In this document: one piece after another, positions 41,188-49,238 of the stretch | How the letters are laid out: every line of letters starts with the position of its first letter | Numbering within the stretch: the stretch's first letter is position 1 | The notes under the pieces: model-generated | What the model saw: only the letters and a program-made list of their open reading frames with translations | Database searches by the model: none | What the model was told of the DNA's origin: nothing | Made by a program: the position numbers and the translations under genes | From: CAZYSK01 sp964649415 | Lineage (GTDB): Bacteria; Chloroflexota; Anaerolineae; B4-G1 | NCBI GenBank assembly: GCA_964649415.1 | Contig: CAZYSK010000037.1 | Span: 1-51,342, forward strand | Direction of reading: 5' to 3' | DNA: 51,342 nt

Positions 41188-41918
41188 CGTAGCACAGCCA
41201 GGTCGAACACGGGGCCGTCCGTGCAGGCCAGTTTGACCCCGTTTGCCACGGCCACGCCACAGCCCTGGCAGACTCCAACGCCACACACCATCGGCGGCAC
41301 AACCAGGGCCTGGGCGAAGCGAGGGCCCGGCCCCACGCGCACCCTGCGCACAATCTCCGCCAACGCGGGATAGCCTGTCGGATCATCGGCGACACAGATG
41401 CAATCGGCCCAGCGCGCCAGGTCGGCGAAAGGCTCGAGAACGGACCCCTCGTGGCCAGCGGAGCCGTCAGCGGTGACGACATGCACCTCCAAGGCTGGGG
41501 GCAGTAGCCGGATGGGGTAGAGGTCGCTGGCACTGGGGGCTGAGAGAAGCAGGGCTATGGAGGAACCGGGCTTCTGTTCCAGCAGCGGCAGGAGTACCGG
41601 CAGATGGGCGGTATCGGCGGTCAGCAGCAGGCGGCGGGCTGACGTGGGCACCTCGAAGCCTTGGCCTAAGGGACCTATGACGTTGGCCTTGGTCCCGGAT
41701 CGGAGCGCGGCGGCCGGACGTTCTGGTGGGATGAGCACGTCAAAACGGTCGGCTTCCACAAGGGCGGGGAAGAGTGGCGTGCGCAGGTAGCCGCCGAGAT
41801 CGGCCATCACGAAGCGCCCCGGGGCCAGACCCAACGCGATGGCTGGGGCGGTGAACGTGACTCGGACAAAGGGGCCGCTCGCGTCTACGTGCGTGATCAG
41901 CGCATCTGTCTGTGTCAT
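41184..41918 (-). CDS. PyrK-like FAD / 2Fe-2S electron-transfer subunit
   Basis: 244 aa. The N-terminal FAD-binding barrel (VRVTFTAPAIALGLAPGRFVMADLG) and the NAD-binding-like middle (RLLLTADTAHLPVLLPLL) precede the C-terminal 2Fe-2S cluster loop CGVGVCQGCGV plus Cys in KLACTDGPVFDLAVL, matching PyrK of dihydroorotate dehydrogenase B. The usual flavin motif RxYS is replaced by RTPLFPA. It is translationally coupled to the degenerate pyrD-like gene. The start ATG has no ribosome site. A -10-like CATAAT sits 9 bases upstream, so the mRNA may be leaderless. Confidence 0.85.
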   Translation of the reverse strand: MTQTDALITHVDASGPFVRVTFTAPAIALGLAPGRFVMADLGGYLRTPLFPALVEADRFDVLIPPERPAAALRSGTKANVIGPLGQGFEVPTSARRLLLTADTAHLPVLLPLLEQKPGSSIALLLSAPSASDLYPIRLLPPALEVHVVTADGSAGHEGSVLEPFADLARWADCICVADDPTGYPALAEIVRRVRVGPGPRFAQALVVPPMVCGVGVCQGCGVAVANGVKLACTDGPVFDLAVLR

Positions 41919-42041
41919 CAGGTTGCGATTATGGCATAACGTTCTGGGACACTACAGTCCCCCCGACCTCAATGGGCCGGAGGGCTGTCGCGTATACATC
42001 GTGGCTGTGATCGGCCGTTCCCTGCCGGCGGTGGGAGGTGG

Positions 42042-43175
42042 CTATGCCCTCTCCACGTACCAGGCAGCCACGTACCCCACCGTGCCGTCGGATGCTTTCA
42101 CCTTCAGCCATTCGCCGTGCACACCGATCCGCTGCGCCGGGTTGCCTGACCCGACGATCTCGAACACGGTGCGGGGGGGCACCCGCTCGATCAACGTTGC
42201 GTCCGAGATCTGCGGTTGCTTTCGGAACGCCACGTCCTCAGTCGTAGTCGCGACCATGAGTTTGGTGGGCGTATCCTCGTCGCCTGCTCCCTCCTTGCGT
42301 ACGCCCAAGGCGGGATCGTGCAACGGCGTGACGTACCAGGCGGCCACGTGCCCCTCATCGCCCTTTTCGTCGCGTACGTGCATCCATTGGCCATGTTCAC
42401 CCAGTTTGGCCTGAGCACTGGAGACCGGTTCCAGCGGTGTCAACCGGGCGCTTCTCTTCAACTCCTTGACGATGTTGCCTGAGAGGATCTCCGGCTGTCG
42501 CCGCATCTTGAGCCCATCAACGAGGGGCTGCACGACAAATGATTCGTCTGCAGCCGCCGTTGGCTTGCGGGTGGGCCTTGTGGGCCTGGACGGTGCCGCC
42601 GGGCGCGCGGGTTTTGGCTTGGGGGCCGGTTTTCTCTTTGCCTGGTCCTTCACCTTGACTTCTGGCCCCGAGTACCAGATCACATCTTCAATGATTTCTG
42701 CCGGTGTGCCGTGGCTGTATCGTCCCTTCAGCGTGTCGGGGGCACCCTCAGACTGCCACGGGTCCCATATCAGGTAGTCGTCGCCCTGCTTCTCGTGCAG
42801 GACCACCCAGTGCCCCTGGACGCCCGGCCTGGGTGAGCGATCCACCATGACAACGACCAAAGATCCGGCCTCCAGCGCCGCGTCTATCTCGTCCATCGGC
42901 GCTGGCTGGTTTGAGCACTCGACCCTTTTCTCATACTTGACGCCGGGGTGCACGGCTGAGATCATCGCCGGCTTGACCCATTGGTTGGCGAAACCGTTGC
43001 CACTCCTCATCTTCTCGTTGAAGGAAGCGACGGTCTCGTCGCCACCAAAGTGATTGACGACCATGGCCATACTGGTGAGCAGACAGCCAAACGCGCCGAT
43101 GGTCTCGCTCTTGCCGTGTCCCAACAGCGCGTCCTTCCAGCGAGGGTCGTTCTGGTAGAGTTGTTTCATAGCCAT
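42042..43175 (-). CDS. C39-like cysteine peptidase domain with two SH3 domains
   Basis: 377 aa from ATG 43175 (AAGGAGG 8 bases upstream). The N-terminal papain-like C39-type domain (about 1-165) has Cys in GAFGCLLTSMAMVV, His in GHWVVLHEK and Asp in LIWDPWQ. A Lys/Pro linker (about 180-215) leads to two bacterial SH3 domains, each ending VAAWYV. There is no signal peptide, so either it is cytoplasmic or it leaves by another route. Such proteins process or cleave peptides or cell-wall material; the substrate here is unknown. The SH3 pair suggests peptidoglycan binding, which sits oddly with the missing export signal. Confidence 0.75.
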   Translation of the reverse strand: MAMKQLYQNDPRWKDALLGHGKSETIGAFGCLLTSMAMVVNHFGGDETVASFNEKMRSGNGFANQWVKPAMISAVHPGVKYEKRVECSNQPAPMDEIDAALEAGSLVVVMVDRSPRPGVQGHWVVLHEKQGDDYLIWDPWQSEGAPDTLKGRYSHGTPAEIIEDVIWYSGPEVKVKDQAKRKPAPKPKPARPAAPSRPTRPTRKPTAAADESFVVQPLVDGLKMRRQPEILSGNIVKELKRSARLTPLEPVSSAQAKLGEHGQWMHVRDEKGDEGHVAAWYVTPLHDPALGVRKEGAGDEDTPTKLMVATTTEDVAFRKQPQISDATLIERVPPRTVFEIVGSGNPAQRIGVHGEWLKVKASDGTVGYVAAWYVERA

Positions 43176-43306
43176 CTTGTTTGCCTCCTTATTGGCGTCT
43201 GTCAGACCTTCAAAGGTCTTGAAGGGGGCAGCGCTACCTGGCGGGATGCCCATGCGGCCGGCGGTCCCGCCACTCGTGAGCCTGCCCAGAGTGTCTCGGT
43301 CAGCGA

Positions 43307-44263
43307 TTACTCAGCTTGGGCCTTCGAGCTGTCGACGACTTTCGTGACCACCTTGACGATGGTTTCGCCTACCTCCGGCAACGCCTCCGCCAGGTCTTCT
43401 GCCACGCCCTCGGTTTCTTCTTTCTCCTCCCCTTCTCCCGCTGCTTGCTGGGCCTCCGCGGTCTCGTCTTGGAGTTGATCAAGCGCCTGCTCCACCAACT
43501 CCTTTTCCGGAGAATCCGACATCTTCTCTAGTTCACTCTGTAGTTCGCTGAGTGCTTCGGTGGCCTTGCCGGTCTCCACTTTGTCCAGTGCCGCTGTCTT
43601 CTCCGCCGGGGTCTCTGGGGCAGCGGCCTCGTCATCAGGAGCTGCGTTCTCATCGGCTTCCTGTGGGGCCTCAGTTTCTTCCTCCTCGCTGTCTTCCTCT
43701 TCCTTGTCCTCCTCTGCTCTTTCCTTCATCGCCTTCCCCACTCGGACGGCGACCTTCTGCACCAGCGTCGTCACACCGCCGGCGGGGTTGATCAGCGTGT
43801 TGATGGCGATCTCTGCCACGTCCGGCAGCACGTCCACCACGCCTTGGACCAGTTCCTCCACCTTGCCTTCGTCTGCCTCATCGCCCCGTTCCGATTCCTC
43901 GGTGAGCTGCTGCAGTCTCTGCTTGACCAACTCCTTCTCCGGGGAATCGGGCATCTGCTCGATTCGCTGGTACAGCTCGCTGAGCGGGGTTGCGGATACG
44001 CGCGCTTCACCTTCCTGAGCGGGTGGGGCTGGAGCTTGCTCGACGGAGGTGTCCGCTGTTTCCTGCGCTGGCGGTGCCGGCGCAGCCGCTTCTGCGGGCG
44101 GGGGAGCCGTGTCTGCCTGTGCCTTCTCGCGGGCTTCGTATTCCGCCAGTACGTCCTCGCGGGTCAGCCCGGCTTCCAGGAACTCGCCGCAGAAGCGGCA
44201 CTTCCTGGCCTTCTCCTTGATGATCTCGCCGCAGAATGGGCACTCCTTGGTGTTTGTCGCCAT
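43307..44263 (-). CDS. Zinc-ribbon protein with a duplicated acidic helical body
   Basis: 318 aa from ATG 44263 (GGAGGAG 4-6 bases upstream). The N-terminal double-CxxC zinc ribbon reads ECPFCGEIIKEKARKCRFCGE. A Pro/Ala linker follows, then two copies of a module: LSELYQRIEQMPDSPEKELV with PDVAEIAINTLIN, and LSELQSELEKMSDSPEKELV with PEVGETIVKVVTK. A Glu-rich stretch of about 50 residues separates the copies. The protein is very acidic and probably cytoplasmic. The module is not one I can name. Its promoter is predicted about 310 bases upstream. The 480-base gap to the next gene holds only promoters and nothing else I can support. Confidence 0.7.
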   Translation of the reverse strand: MATNTKECPFCGEIIKEKARKCRFCGEFLEAGLTREDVLAEYEAREKAQADTAPPPAEAAAPAPPAQETADTSVEQAPAPPAQEGEARVSATPLSELYQRIEQMPDSPEKELVKQRLQQLTEESERGDEADEGKVEELVQGVVDVLPDVAEIAINTLINPAGGVTTLVQKVAVRVGKAMKERAEEDKEEEDSEEEETEAPQEADENAAPDDEAAAPETPAEKTAALDKVETGKATEALSELQSELEKMSDSPEKELVEQALDQLQDETAEAQQAAGEGEEKEETEGVAEDLAEALPEVGETIVKVVTKVVDSSKAQAE

Positions 44264-44571
44264 AGTCTCCTCCATTGCCTGCGTGTATGAATGGGGCTTG
44301 ATGAAGACCGCCCGCCGGGCCTTTGCCTGGTGCGTGGATAGGTGCGTGGGCACGAGGGTGCTCCACTGCACTCACCCAACGTCTGGTGATCTCCCTCTTG
44401 ATAGCTGTAGAGGGGCTCACAATCACGCCATGGTTGCTCGAAGCGGGCCGATGAGCCGCATCCTGACGATAGATCGGTGGTGATCTTGCGGGATGTGGAT
44501 GTCGAGGTTGAGTGGTGGGTAGGCGGCACGGGACAGGACTATGCGTCGGTTGTCGCCTGGATGGCGGCGGT

Positions 44572-44600
44572 ATTGTAGCATGGTATTCCCGGTGCTCCAA
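44572..44600 (-). promoter_or_regulatory. Predicted promoter of the zinc-ribbon gene
   Basis: On the minus strand TTGGAG (44600-44595), 17 bases, TACAAT (44577-44572). The leader of about 300 bases before the start codon is long and shows no recognised element. Confidence 0.5.
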
Positions 44601-44707
44601 GCGGCCGAGCGCGGCGTCGGTGGACTGGGTGACTGCGCCACAGACTCCGCGGCAGCGTAGTCATGGTTTACATCCACTCACAGGCCAGCACGATGCGAAT
44701 GCCCCTG

Positions 44708-44735
44708 TTGTCTCAACGGCGGAAGCAGGTATAAT
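44708..44735 (+). promoter_or_regulatory. Promoter of the orphan response regulator (leaderless)
   Basis: TTGTCT (44708-44713), 16 bases, TATAAT (44730-44735). The ATG at 44747 begins 11 bases after the -10 box, leaving a 5' leader of about 4-6 bases and no room for a ribosome site. Confidence 0.7.
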
Positions 44736-44746
44736 TGACGCTATCT

Positions 44747-45418
44747 ATGGAGCCATTGCGTATTCTGCTGGTGGATGACAATCTGCTGTTCCGCAAGGGA
44801 CTTGCCCGGCTGTTGGACGCGCAGCCGGATATCGATGTGGTTGGCGAGGCCCAGGATGGCCTGGAAGCGGTCGAGCAGACGCAAACGCTGCGCCCGGCCG
44901 TCGTGCTGATGGACATCCGGATGCCGAAGTGCGATGGGTTGGAGGCCACGCGGCTCATCAAGGCGCAGATGCCGGAGGTGAAGGTGGTTGTGTTGACCGT
45001 CTCCGATGACGAGGAGGATCTGGCGGCTGCTGTGCGCTATGGAGCAGATGGCTACCTGCTCAAGGATCTCACACCTGAGACGCTTTTTCAGCAACTTCGC
45101 GCCTTGATGTCGGGCAGTACGCCGGTATCGCAGCGAATGGCCGGAAGGCTGTTTCACCATCTGTCGCAACGCAATCAATCGGTCGTGCAACCCGCCGCTG
45201 AGGCCGTACTTTCGGCGCGCGAGGGCGAGGTCCTGGCGCTGGTTGTCGACGGTTGGTCCAACCAGGAGATCGCGGAGAAGTTGTCTATCGCGCGCAATAC
45301 GGTGAAGAACCATGTGCGCAGCATTCTGGCCAAGTTGGGGGCCAGGAACCGGACGCAAGCTGCTGCCTGCGCCATAAGCCGCGGCCTGGTGCGTCTGCCG
45401 CCGGAAGATCCATCTTGA
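44747..45418 (+). CDS. Orphan NarL/FixJ-family response regulator
   Basis: 223 aa from ATG 44747; the TTG four codons upstream overlaps the -10 box and cannot be used. The receiver has the acidic pair in LLVDDNLLF, phospho-Asp in VVLMDIRMPKCDG, the switch Thr in VVVLTVSDD and Lys in YLLKDLTPE. The LuxR-type HTH reads LSAREGEVLALVVDGWSNQEI, split at the helix, then TVKNHVRSILAKLGARNR. No kinase gene is adjacent. The following gene encodes a receiver-like-DUF166 fusion on the same strand but has its own promoter. Confidence 0.94.
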   Translation: MEPLRILLVDDNLLFRKGLARLLDAQPDIDVVGEAQDGLEAVEQTQTLRPAVVLMDIRMPKCDGLEATRLIKAQMPEVKVVVLTVSDDEEDLAAAVRYGADGYLLKDLTPETLFQQLRALMSGSTPVSQRMAGRLFHHLSQRNQSVVQPAAEAVLSAREGEVLALVVDGWSNQEIAEKLSIARNTVKNHVRSILAKLGARNRTQAAACAISRGLVRLPPEDPS

Positions 45419-45509
45419 CCGGGGGATTTCCTCCCGCATTCGCGTACCAAGCGGTTGGCCTGATAGCCCAATGTGACTATTGGTGCAGCGAATTAGCCCA
45501 TAAGGGCTA

Positions 45510-45538
45510 TAGACGAATCCTTGCAAAGAGGTTATAAT
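45510..45538 (+). promoter_or_regulatory. Predicted promoter of the receiver-DUF166 gene
   Basis: TAGACG (45510-45515), 17 bases, TATAAT (45533-45538). The transcript would start near 45545 and run through four tandem repeats before the start codon at 45694. Confidence 0.5.
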
Positions 45539-45592
45539 TGGATGGGTTTACTGACCGGCAGTCAGTTATTCGAAGCTTGACCTCTTTCGCAT

Positions 45593-45684
45593 AATCGGAC
45601 GCAAAATCTTGCCAGTAACAGACGCGAAATCTTGCCAGAATCAGACGCAAAATCTTGCCAGAATCAGACGCAAAATCTTGCGTC
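45593..45684. repeat. Four tandem 23-bp repeats in the leader of the DUF166 fusion
   Basis: Units at 45593-45615, 45616-45638, 45639-45661 and 45662-45684 share the core CAGACGCAAAATCTTGCCAG with one to three changes. In the last unit GACGCAA-AATC-TTGCGTC becomes a perfect hairpin. They lie between the predicted promoter and the start codon, so they are transcribed and could be a binding array for a regulator or an RNA element. Confidence 0.88.
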
Positions 45685-45693
45685 TCTACCGTG

Positions 45694-46896
45694 TCTATGA
45701 ATCATTCTCGCGTATTCATACTCGCTAGCCAGTCACTCTTCGCTCAGGGCGTTCAGAGCCTCCTATCTGGTCAGTCCGGTATTGAAGTGGTTGGGTTTGC
45801 ATCTGCTGACCCGGGCACGCTTGCGCAGGCACGGGAGGCCTCCCCAGATGTAGTGATCATTGAGGCTGGAGGGGAGAAACAGAGCCATCTGGCTGCCAAG
45901 GTACTGGAAGCGATCCCGGGCGTGAAAGTCATTGGACTGAGCCTCGAGGACAATCGCATCCACACGTACTACCAGCAGATGAAGCAGAGCCGCTCTGTAG
46001 AGGACCTGCTAGAGGCCATCCGCATGCCGGTGGATTGGCACAGCCGCAGCCTTGATACGCTGCGGCTGCTTGTTTTATTCCAGGAGCATTATGGTCAGCG
46101 AATCCTCGAGAACATCCGCCGCGTCGCTCCCGCGACCTGGGACGTCAGGGCGTGGCGGGCTCCCTCTGCGGTGCCCCCGGTAGTAGGTGATCCGCTGAAG
46201 TTTCTTCCGTTGCACCTTCCGGCGGCTGATCTGGTGCTCTCGCTCGGGGAGAGCGTGGGTGTGGCCCGGATTCTCCCGACTATTGTCGAGCGTGTGGGAG
46301 CTCGGGCCGTGGTTGCACCCATAGACAACACGGCCTGGCTGCCGGATTCGCTGGCGCGCCAGCTTCGGGTCCAACTGCGAGAAGTGGGCGTGAGCGCTGT
46401 GTTCCCTAAGCCATTCTGCTCTCTCACGGATGGGAGCTACAGCGTTCGCCAGCAGGCGGTCGCTTACGAGGATCCGTGGATCGGTGAGTTTACCCGGTAT
46501 TTCGGCCATCCGGCTTTCCTGATCGAATGTGAGGCGAGCGAACGGTCTGGCGGCGCGATGCGGATCTCGAAGGTCGAGGTGGAGCGGGATACGCCGTGTG
46601 GATGTGGCTGGGCTGTGGCGTCCCAATTGACCGGGGTGGATGTGCGGGAAGCAGTTGCTCAGGCCGGCAGATGTCACCATTACTACCCGTGTCTGACGAC
46701 GATGGGCGTGGACCCGGCCCTCGGCGAGCCGTTGATTCAGGTCTCGGCTGGCTGTATGCAAGAGGCGGTGGAGGCCGCGCTGGCGTCTTGTCTGTCACAA
46801 TGGCCAGGCGCGGACATTGCGGACATTGACGATGCGTCCGTCGGTCCGTCTGTGGATATTGCTCCTTTGCCCACGGAGCGCGGGGGGTTGTTCTGA
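45694..46896 (+). CDS. Receiver-like domain fused to DUF166 (thymidylate-synthase-like) domain
   Basis: 400 aa from ATG 45694. An in-frame start at 45655 lies inside tandem repeats. No ribosome site is evident. Residues about 1-115 look like a response-regulator receiver (RVFILASQSLFAQGVQSLL, VKVIGLSLED), but the phospho-Asp position reads VVIIEAGG, so it is probably not phosphorylated. Residues about 120-355 match DUF166: RLLVLFQEHYGQRILENIRR, LPLHLPAADLVLSLGE, APIDNTAWLP, FPKPFCSL, DTPCGCGWAVASQL, and HHYYPCLTTM. The conserved Cys pairs suggest a metal or redox site. Near the C-terminus ADIADIDDASVGPSVDIA is encoded by a dispersed repeat. It precedes fhs and cooS. Confidence 0.72.
   Translation, partial: SMNHSRVFILASQSLFAQGVQSLLSGQSGIEVVGFASADPGTLAQAREASPDVVIIEAGGEKQSHLAAKVLEAIPGVKVIGLSLEDNRIHTYYQQMKQSRSVEDLLEAIRMPVDWHSRSLDTLRLLVLFQEHYGQRILENIRRVAPATWDVRAWRAPSAVPPVVGDPLKFLPLHLPAADLVLSLGESVGVARILPTIVERVGARAVVAPIDNTAWLPDSLARQLRVQLREVGVSAVFPKPFCSLTDGSYSVRQQAVAYEDPWIGEFTRYFGHPAFLIECEASERSGGAMRISKVEVERDTPCGCGWAVASQLTGVDVREAVAQAGRCHHYYPCLTTMGVDPALGEPLIQVSAGCMQEAVEAALASCLSQWPGADIADIDDASVGPSVDIAPLPTERGGLF
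46808..46850. repeat. Family A repeat translated near the C-terminus of the DUF166 fusion
   Basis: GCGCGGACATTGCGGACATTG followed by GATGCGTCCG is in frame and encodes a short Ala/Asp/Ile-rich tail segment. It is the same unit seen in the hybrid kinase gene. Confidence 0.75.
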
Positions 46897-46930
46897 AGGG
46901 ATGGTAGATTGGTAGGTTGGTAGACTGGTA

Positions 46931-47021
46931 GTGCGTCCGTGCGTCCGCGGACATCATGCCGGCAGGGATGCAGCGGATGCTGCCGACCGCAGACGGTGCC
47001 GACCGCAGACGGTCGGGCGCG
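46931..47021. repeat. Composite palindromic repeat, family A (intergenic copy upstream of fhs)
   Basis: GTGCGTCCGTGCGTCCGCGG, the GCCGGCAGGGATG...GATGCTGCC hairpin, and two copies of GACCGCAGACGGT in tandem follow one another in the order seen at 6185-6294. The array ends about 75 bases before the fhs start codon. Just upstream (46904-46930) the motif GGTAG(A/G)TTGGTAG is repeated three times. Confidence 0.82.
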
Positions 47022-47094
47022 CGGTGTGATGTATCGAGTCTGGTGTAAGCATTTCGTAAGCCGAACGTTCATTCCATATTCAAGGAGGTAACAG

Positions 47095-48981
47095 ATGCCC
47101 GTCAAGCGAGTCGAACCGGTTCCGAGCGATATCGAAATCGCGCAAGCGGCTGAGCTCATTCCCATCGTCGAGGTTGCCAAGAGTGTCGGACTCTCGGAGG
47201 ACGACATCGACATGTATGGGAAGTGGAAGGCGAAGGTCCACCTGGACGTGCTGGAGAAGTTCAAGGATCGGCCCAACGGCAAGTACATCGACGTGACGGC
47301 CATCACCCCCACGCCACTGGGTGAGGGCAAGACGGTGACGACGATCGGCGTGAGCCAGGGGTTGCACTATATTGGCAAGAAGGTCTTCACGTGCATCCGC
47401 CAGCCCTCGCAGGGGCCGACTTTCGGCATCAAGGGTGGGGCGGCGGGCGGCGGATATGCCCAAATCGTGCCGATGGAGGACTTTAACCTCCACCTCACGG
47501 GCGACATCCACGCCGTCGGCGCAGCCCACAACTTGCTTGCCGCGGCGATTGCGAACCGCATGGCAAAGGAGGCCCGCTGGAGCACCAGTTTCCTGGCCAA
47601 GGCGCTGTGCCCGGACGATGCGTACACGCCGAGCATGCGCAAGCGGGTGGAGAAGCTAGGTATCGAATCGGAAAAGCCCTCTGACCTGAGCGACGAGGAT
47701 AAGGAGCGCATGTTCCGCCTGAACATCGACCCGGACGGCATCCAGTGGCGGCGGGTGGTGGACGTGAGTGACGCGGCTCTACGCAACATTGTGGTTGGCT
47801 TGGGCGCCGCCAACAACGGCTTGGTGCGCGAGACGGGCTACGATATCACCGTGGCCTCCGAGATCATGGCGGCGCTGGCGATGTGCAGCGGCCTGGCGGA
47901 CCTGCGCGAGCGCATGGGGCGGATCATCATCGGCACGAGCCGGCCAGGAGGGTTGCGCGCGAAACGGCAGATGGAACCGGTGACGGCGGAGGACCTGAAC
48001 GTGGCCGGCGCGATGACGGTGCTGCTCAAGGACGCGCTCATGCCGAACATGATGCAGACGTTGGCTGGCAGTCCGGCCTTCGTCCACTGTGGCCCCTTTG
48101 CCAACATCGCACAGGGCAACAGTTCCGTCATTGCGGACAAGATCGCGCTCAAACTGGCGGACTATGTTGTCACCGAGTCCGGCTTTGGCGCGGACTGCGG
48201 GATGGAAAAGTTCATGAACCTCAAGAGCCGCTACAGCGGGCTGGTTCCAGACTGCGTGGTGCTGGTGTGCACGGTGCGCGCGCTCAAGATGCACGGCGGT
48301 GGTCCCAGGGTGGTCGCGGGCAAGCCGCTGGACAAGGCCTACACGGAGGAGAACCTGGAACTGCTGGGGAAGGGTCTGCCCAACCTGCTGCAACACGTGG
48401 AGAACGCGACGAAGTTCGGCGTGCCGGTGGTGGTGGCGATCAACCGCTTCAAGTACGACTCGGAGGCCGAGATCGAACTGATCCGCAAGCGGGCGAAGGA
48501 GACGGGCGCGGAGGACGTGGTGATGCACAACGTCTGGGCCATGGGCGGCGAGGGTGGCGCGGATCTGGCTCGGGCAGTCGTCGCGGCCTGCGAGAAGCCG
48601 AACAACTTCCACTACCTTTATGAAGACGACATGTCCATCAAGGAGAAGATCGAGATCATCGTGCGCGAGATCTACCGCGCCGATGGAGTGGACTATACGG
48701 ACGAGGCAGAGGCCAAGATCAAGATGTTCACTCAGATGGGGCTGGCGCACCTGCCGCTCTGCATGGCAAAGACGCACCTTTCATTCACGCACGACCCGGC
48801 GATCAAGGGCACGCCGCGCGGGTGGCGGATGCCCATCACGGACGTGCGGGCCAGCGTCGGCGCAGGCTTCATCTTCCCGCTGTGCGGCACGATGAAGACC
48901 ATGCCCGGCCTGCCCACACGTCCGGTCTTCACCAACATCGACATAGACGTAGAGACTGGCAAGGTCTTGGGCTTGTCCTAG
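47095..48981 (+). CDS. fhs: Formate--tetrahydrofolate ligase
   Basis: 628 aa. Joins formate to tetrahydrofolate with ATP, the entry step of the methyl branch of the Wood-Ljungdahl pathway; it can also run in reverse to make ATP. The P-loop reads TPTPLGEGKTVTTIG (about 65-79). FTFSIKGG-like PTFGIKGGAAGGG, DIHAVGAAHNLLAA and ESGFGADCGMEKF are all present. It is longer than the common roughly 556-aa form owing to an N-terminal extension and an insertion near residues 155-200 (KPSDLSDEDKERMF). AAGGAGG lies 6 bases before ATG 47095. It sits between the DUF166 fusion and cooS, a carbon-monoxide/formate C1 cluster. Confidence 0.97.
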   Translation: MPVKRVEPVPSDIEIAQAAELIPIVEVAKSVGLSEDDIDMYGKWKAKVHLDVLEKFKDRPNGKYIDVTAITPTPLGEGKTVTTIGVSQGLHYIGKKVFTCIRQPSQGPTFGIKGGAAGGGYAQIVPMEDFNLHLTGDIHAVGAAHNLLAAAIANRMAKEARWSTSFLAKALCPDDAYTPSMRKRVEKLGIESEKPSDLSDEDKERMFRLNIDPDGIQWRRVVDVSDAALRNIVVGLGAANNGLVRETGYDITVASEIMAALAMCSGLADLRERMGRIIIGTSRPGGLRAKRQMEPVTAEDLNVAGAMTVLLKDALMPNMMQTLAGSPAFVHCGPFANIAQGNSSVIADKIALKLADYVVTESGFGADCGMEKFMNLKSRYSGLVPDCVVLVCTVRALKMHGGGPRVVAGKPLDKAYTEENLELLGKGLPNLLQHVENATKFGVPVVVAINRFKYDSEAEIELIRKRAKETGAEDVVMHNVWAMGGEGGADLARAVVAACEKPNNFHYLYEDDMSIKEKIEIIVREIYRADGVDYTDEAEAKIKMFTQMGLAHLPLCMAKTHLSFTHDPAIKGTPRGWRMPITDVRASVGAGFIFPLCGTMKTMPGLPTRPVFTNIDIDVETGKVLGLS

Positions 48982-49132
48982 CTGGCTCGGCAGATGCGGC
49001 TATGGCCGCTGGAAATCAGTAGGTGGATTGGTCGTTGGATATAAAGCCAGCGGCCAATCTACCTCGAAACATCGGTTAGCAGGAAGTCTGCCAAAGCATG
49101 TGGTTTGTACTCTCTAGCTTGACAATGTCACA

Positions 49133-49217
49133 TTAGCTAGCCTCAGACTTCCGAGGTCTAGGAGCAGGGTGTTAGGCGGATTGAATGAACTACTGGAGAC
49201 CTCGGAAGTCTAGCTAA
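49133..49217. repeat. Long inverted repeat between fhs and the HMA-like gene
   Basis: AGACTTCCGAGGTCT (49145-49159) and its exact complement AGACCTCGGAAGTCT (49197-49211) are flanked outside by TTAGCTAG (49133-49140) and CTAGCTAA (49210-49217). The whole is an 85-base inverted-repeat unit with a 37-base centre, which looks like a miniature mobile palindrome (REPIN or MITE-like) or a strong terminator-type hairpin. Confidence 0.8.
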
Positions 49218-49238
49218 CATCCGTAGGGAGGTTGAGAT

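Noticed and set aside
47779..48777. Long minus-strand open frame opposite fhs
   Set aside because: It is a shadow of formate-tetrahydrofolate ligase codons with no domain of its own. The same holds for the minus-strand frame 49836-50474 opposite cooS.
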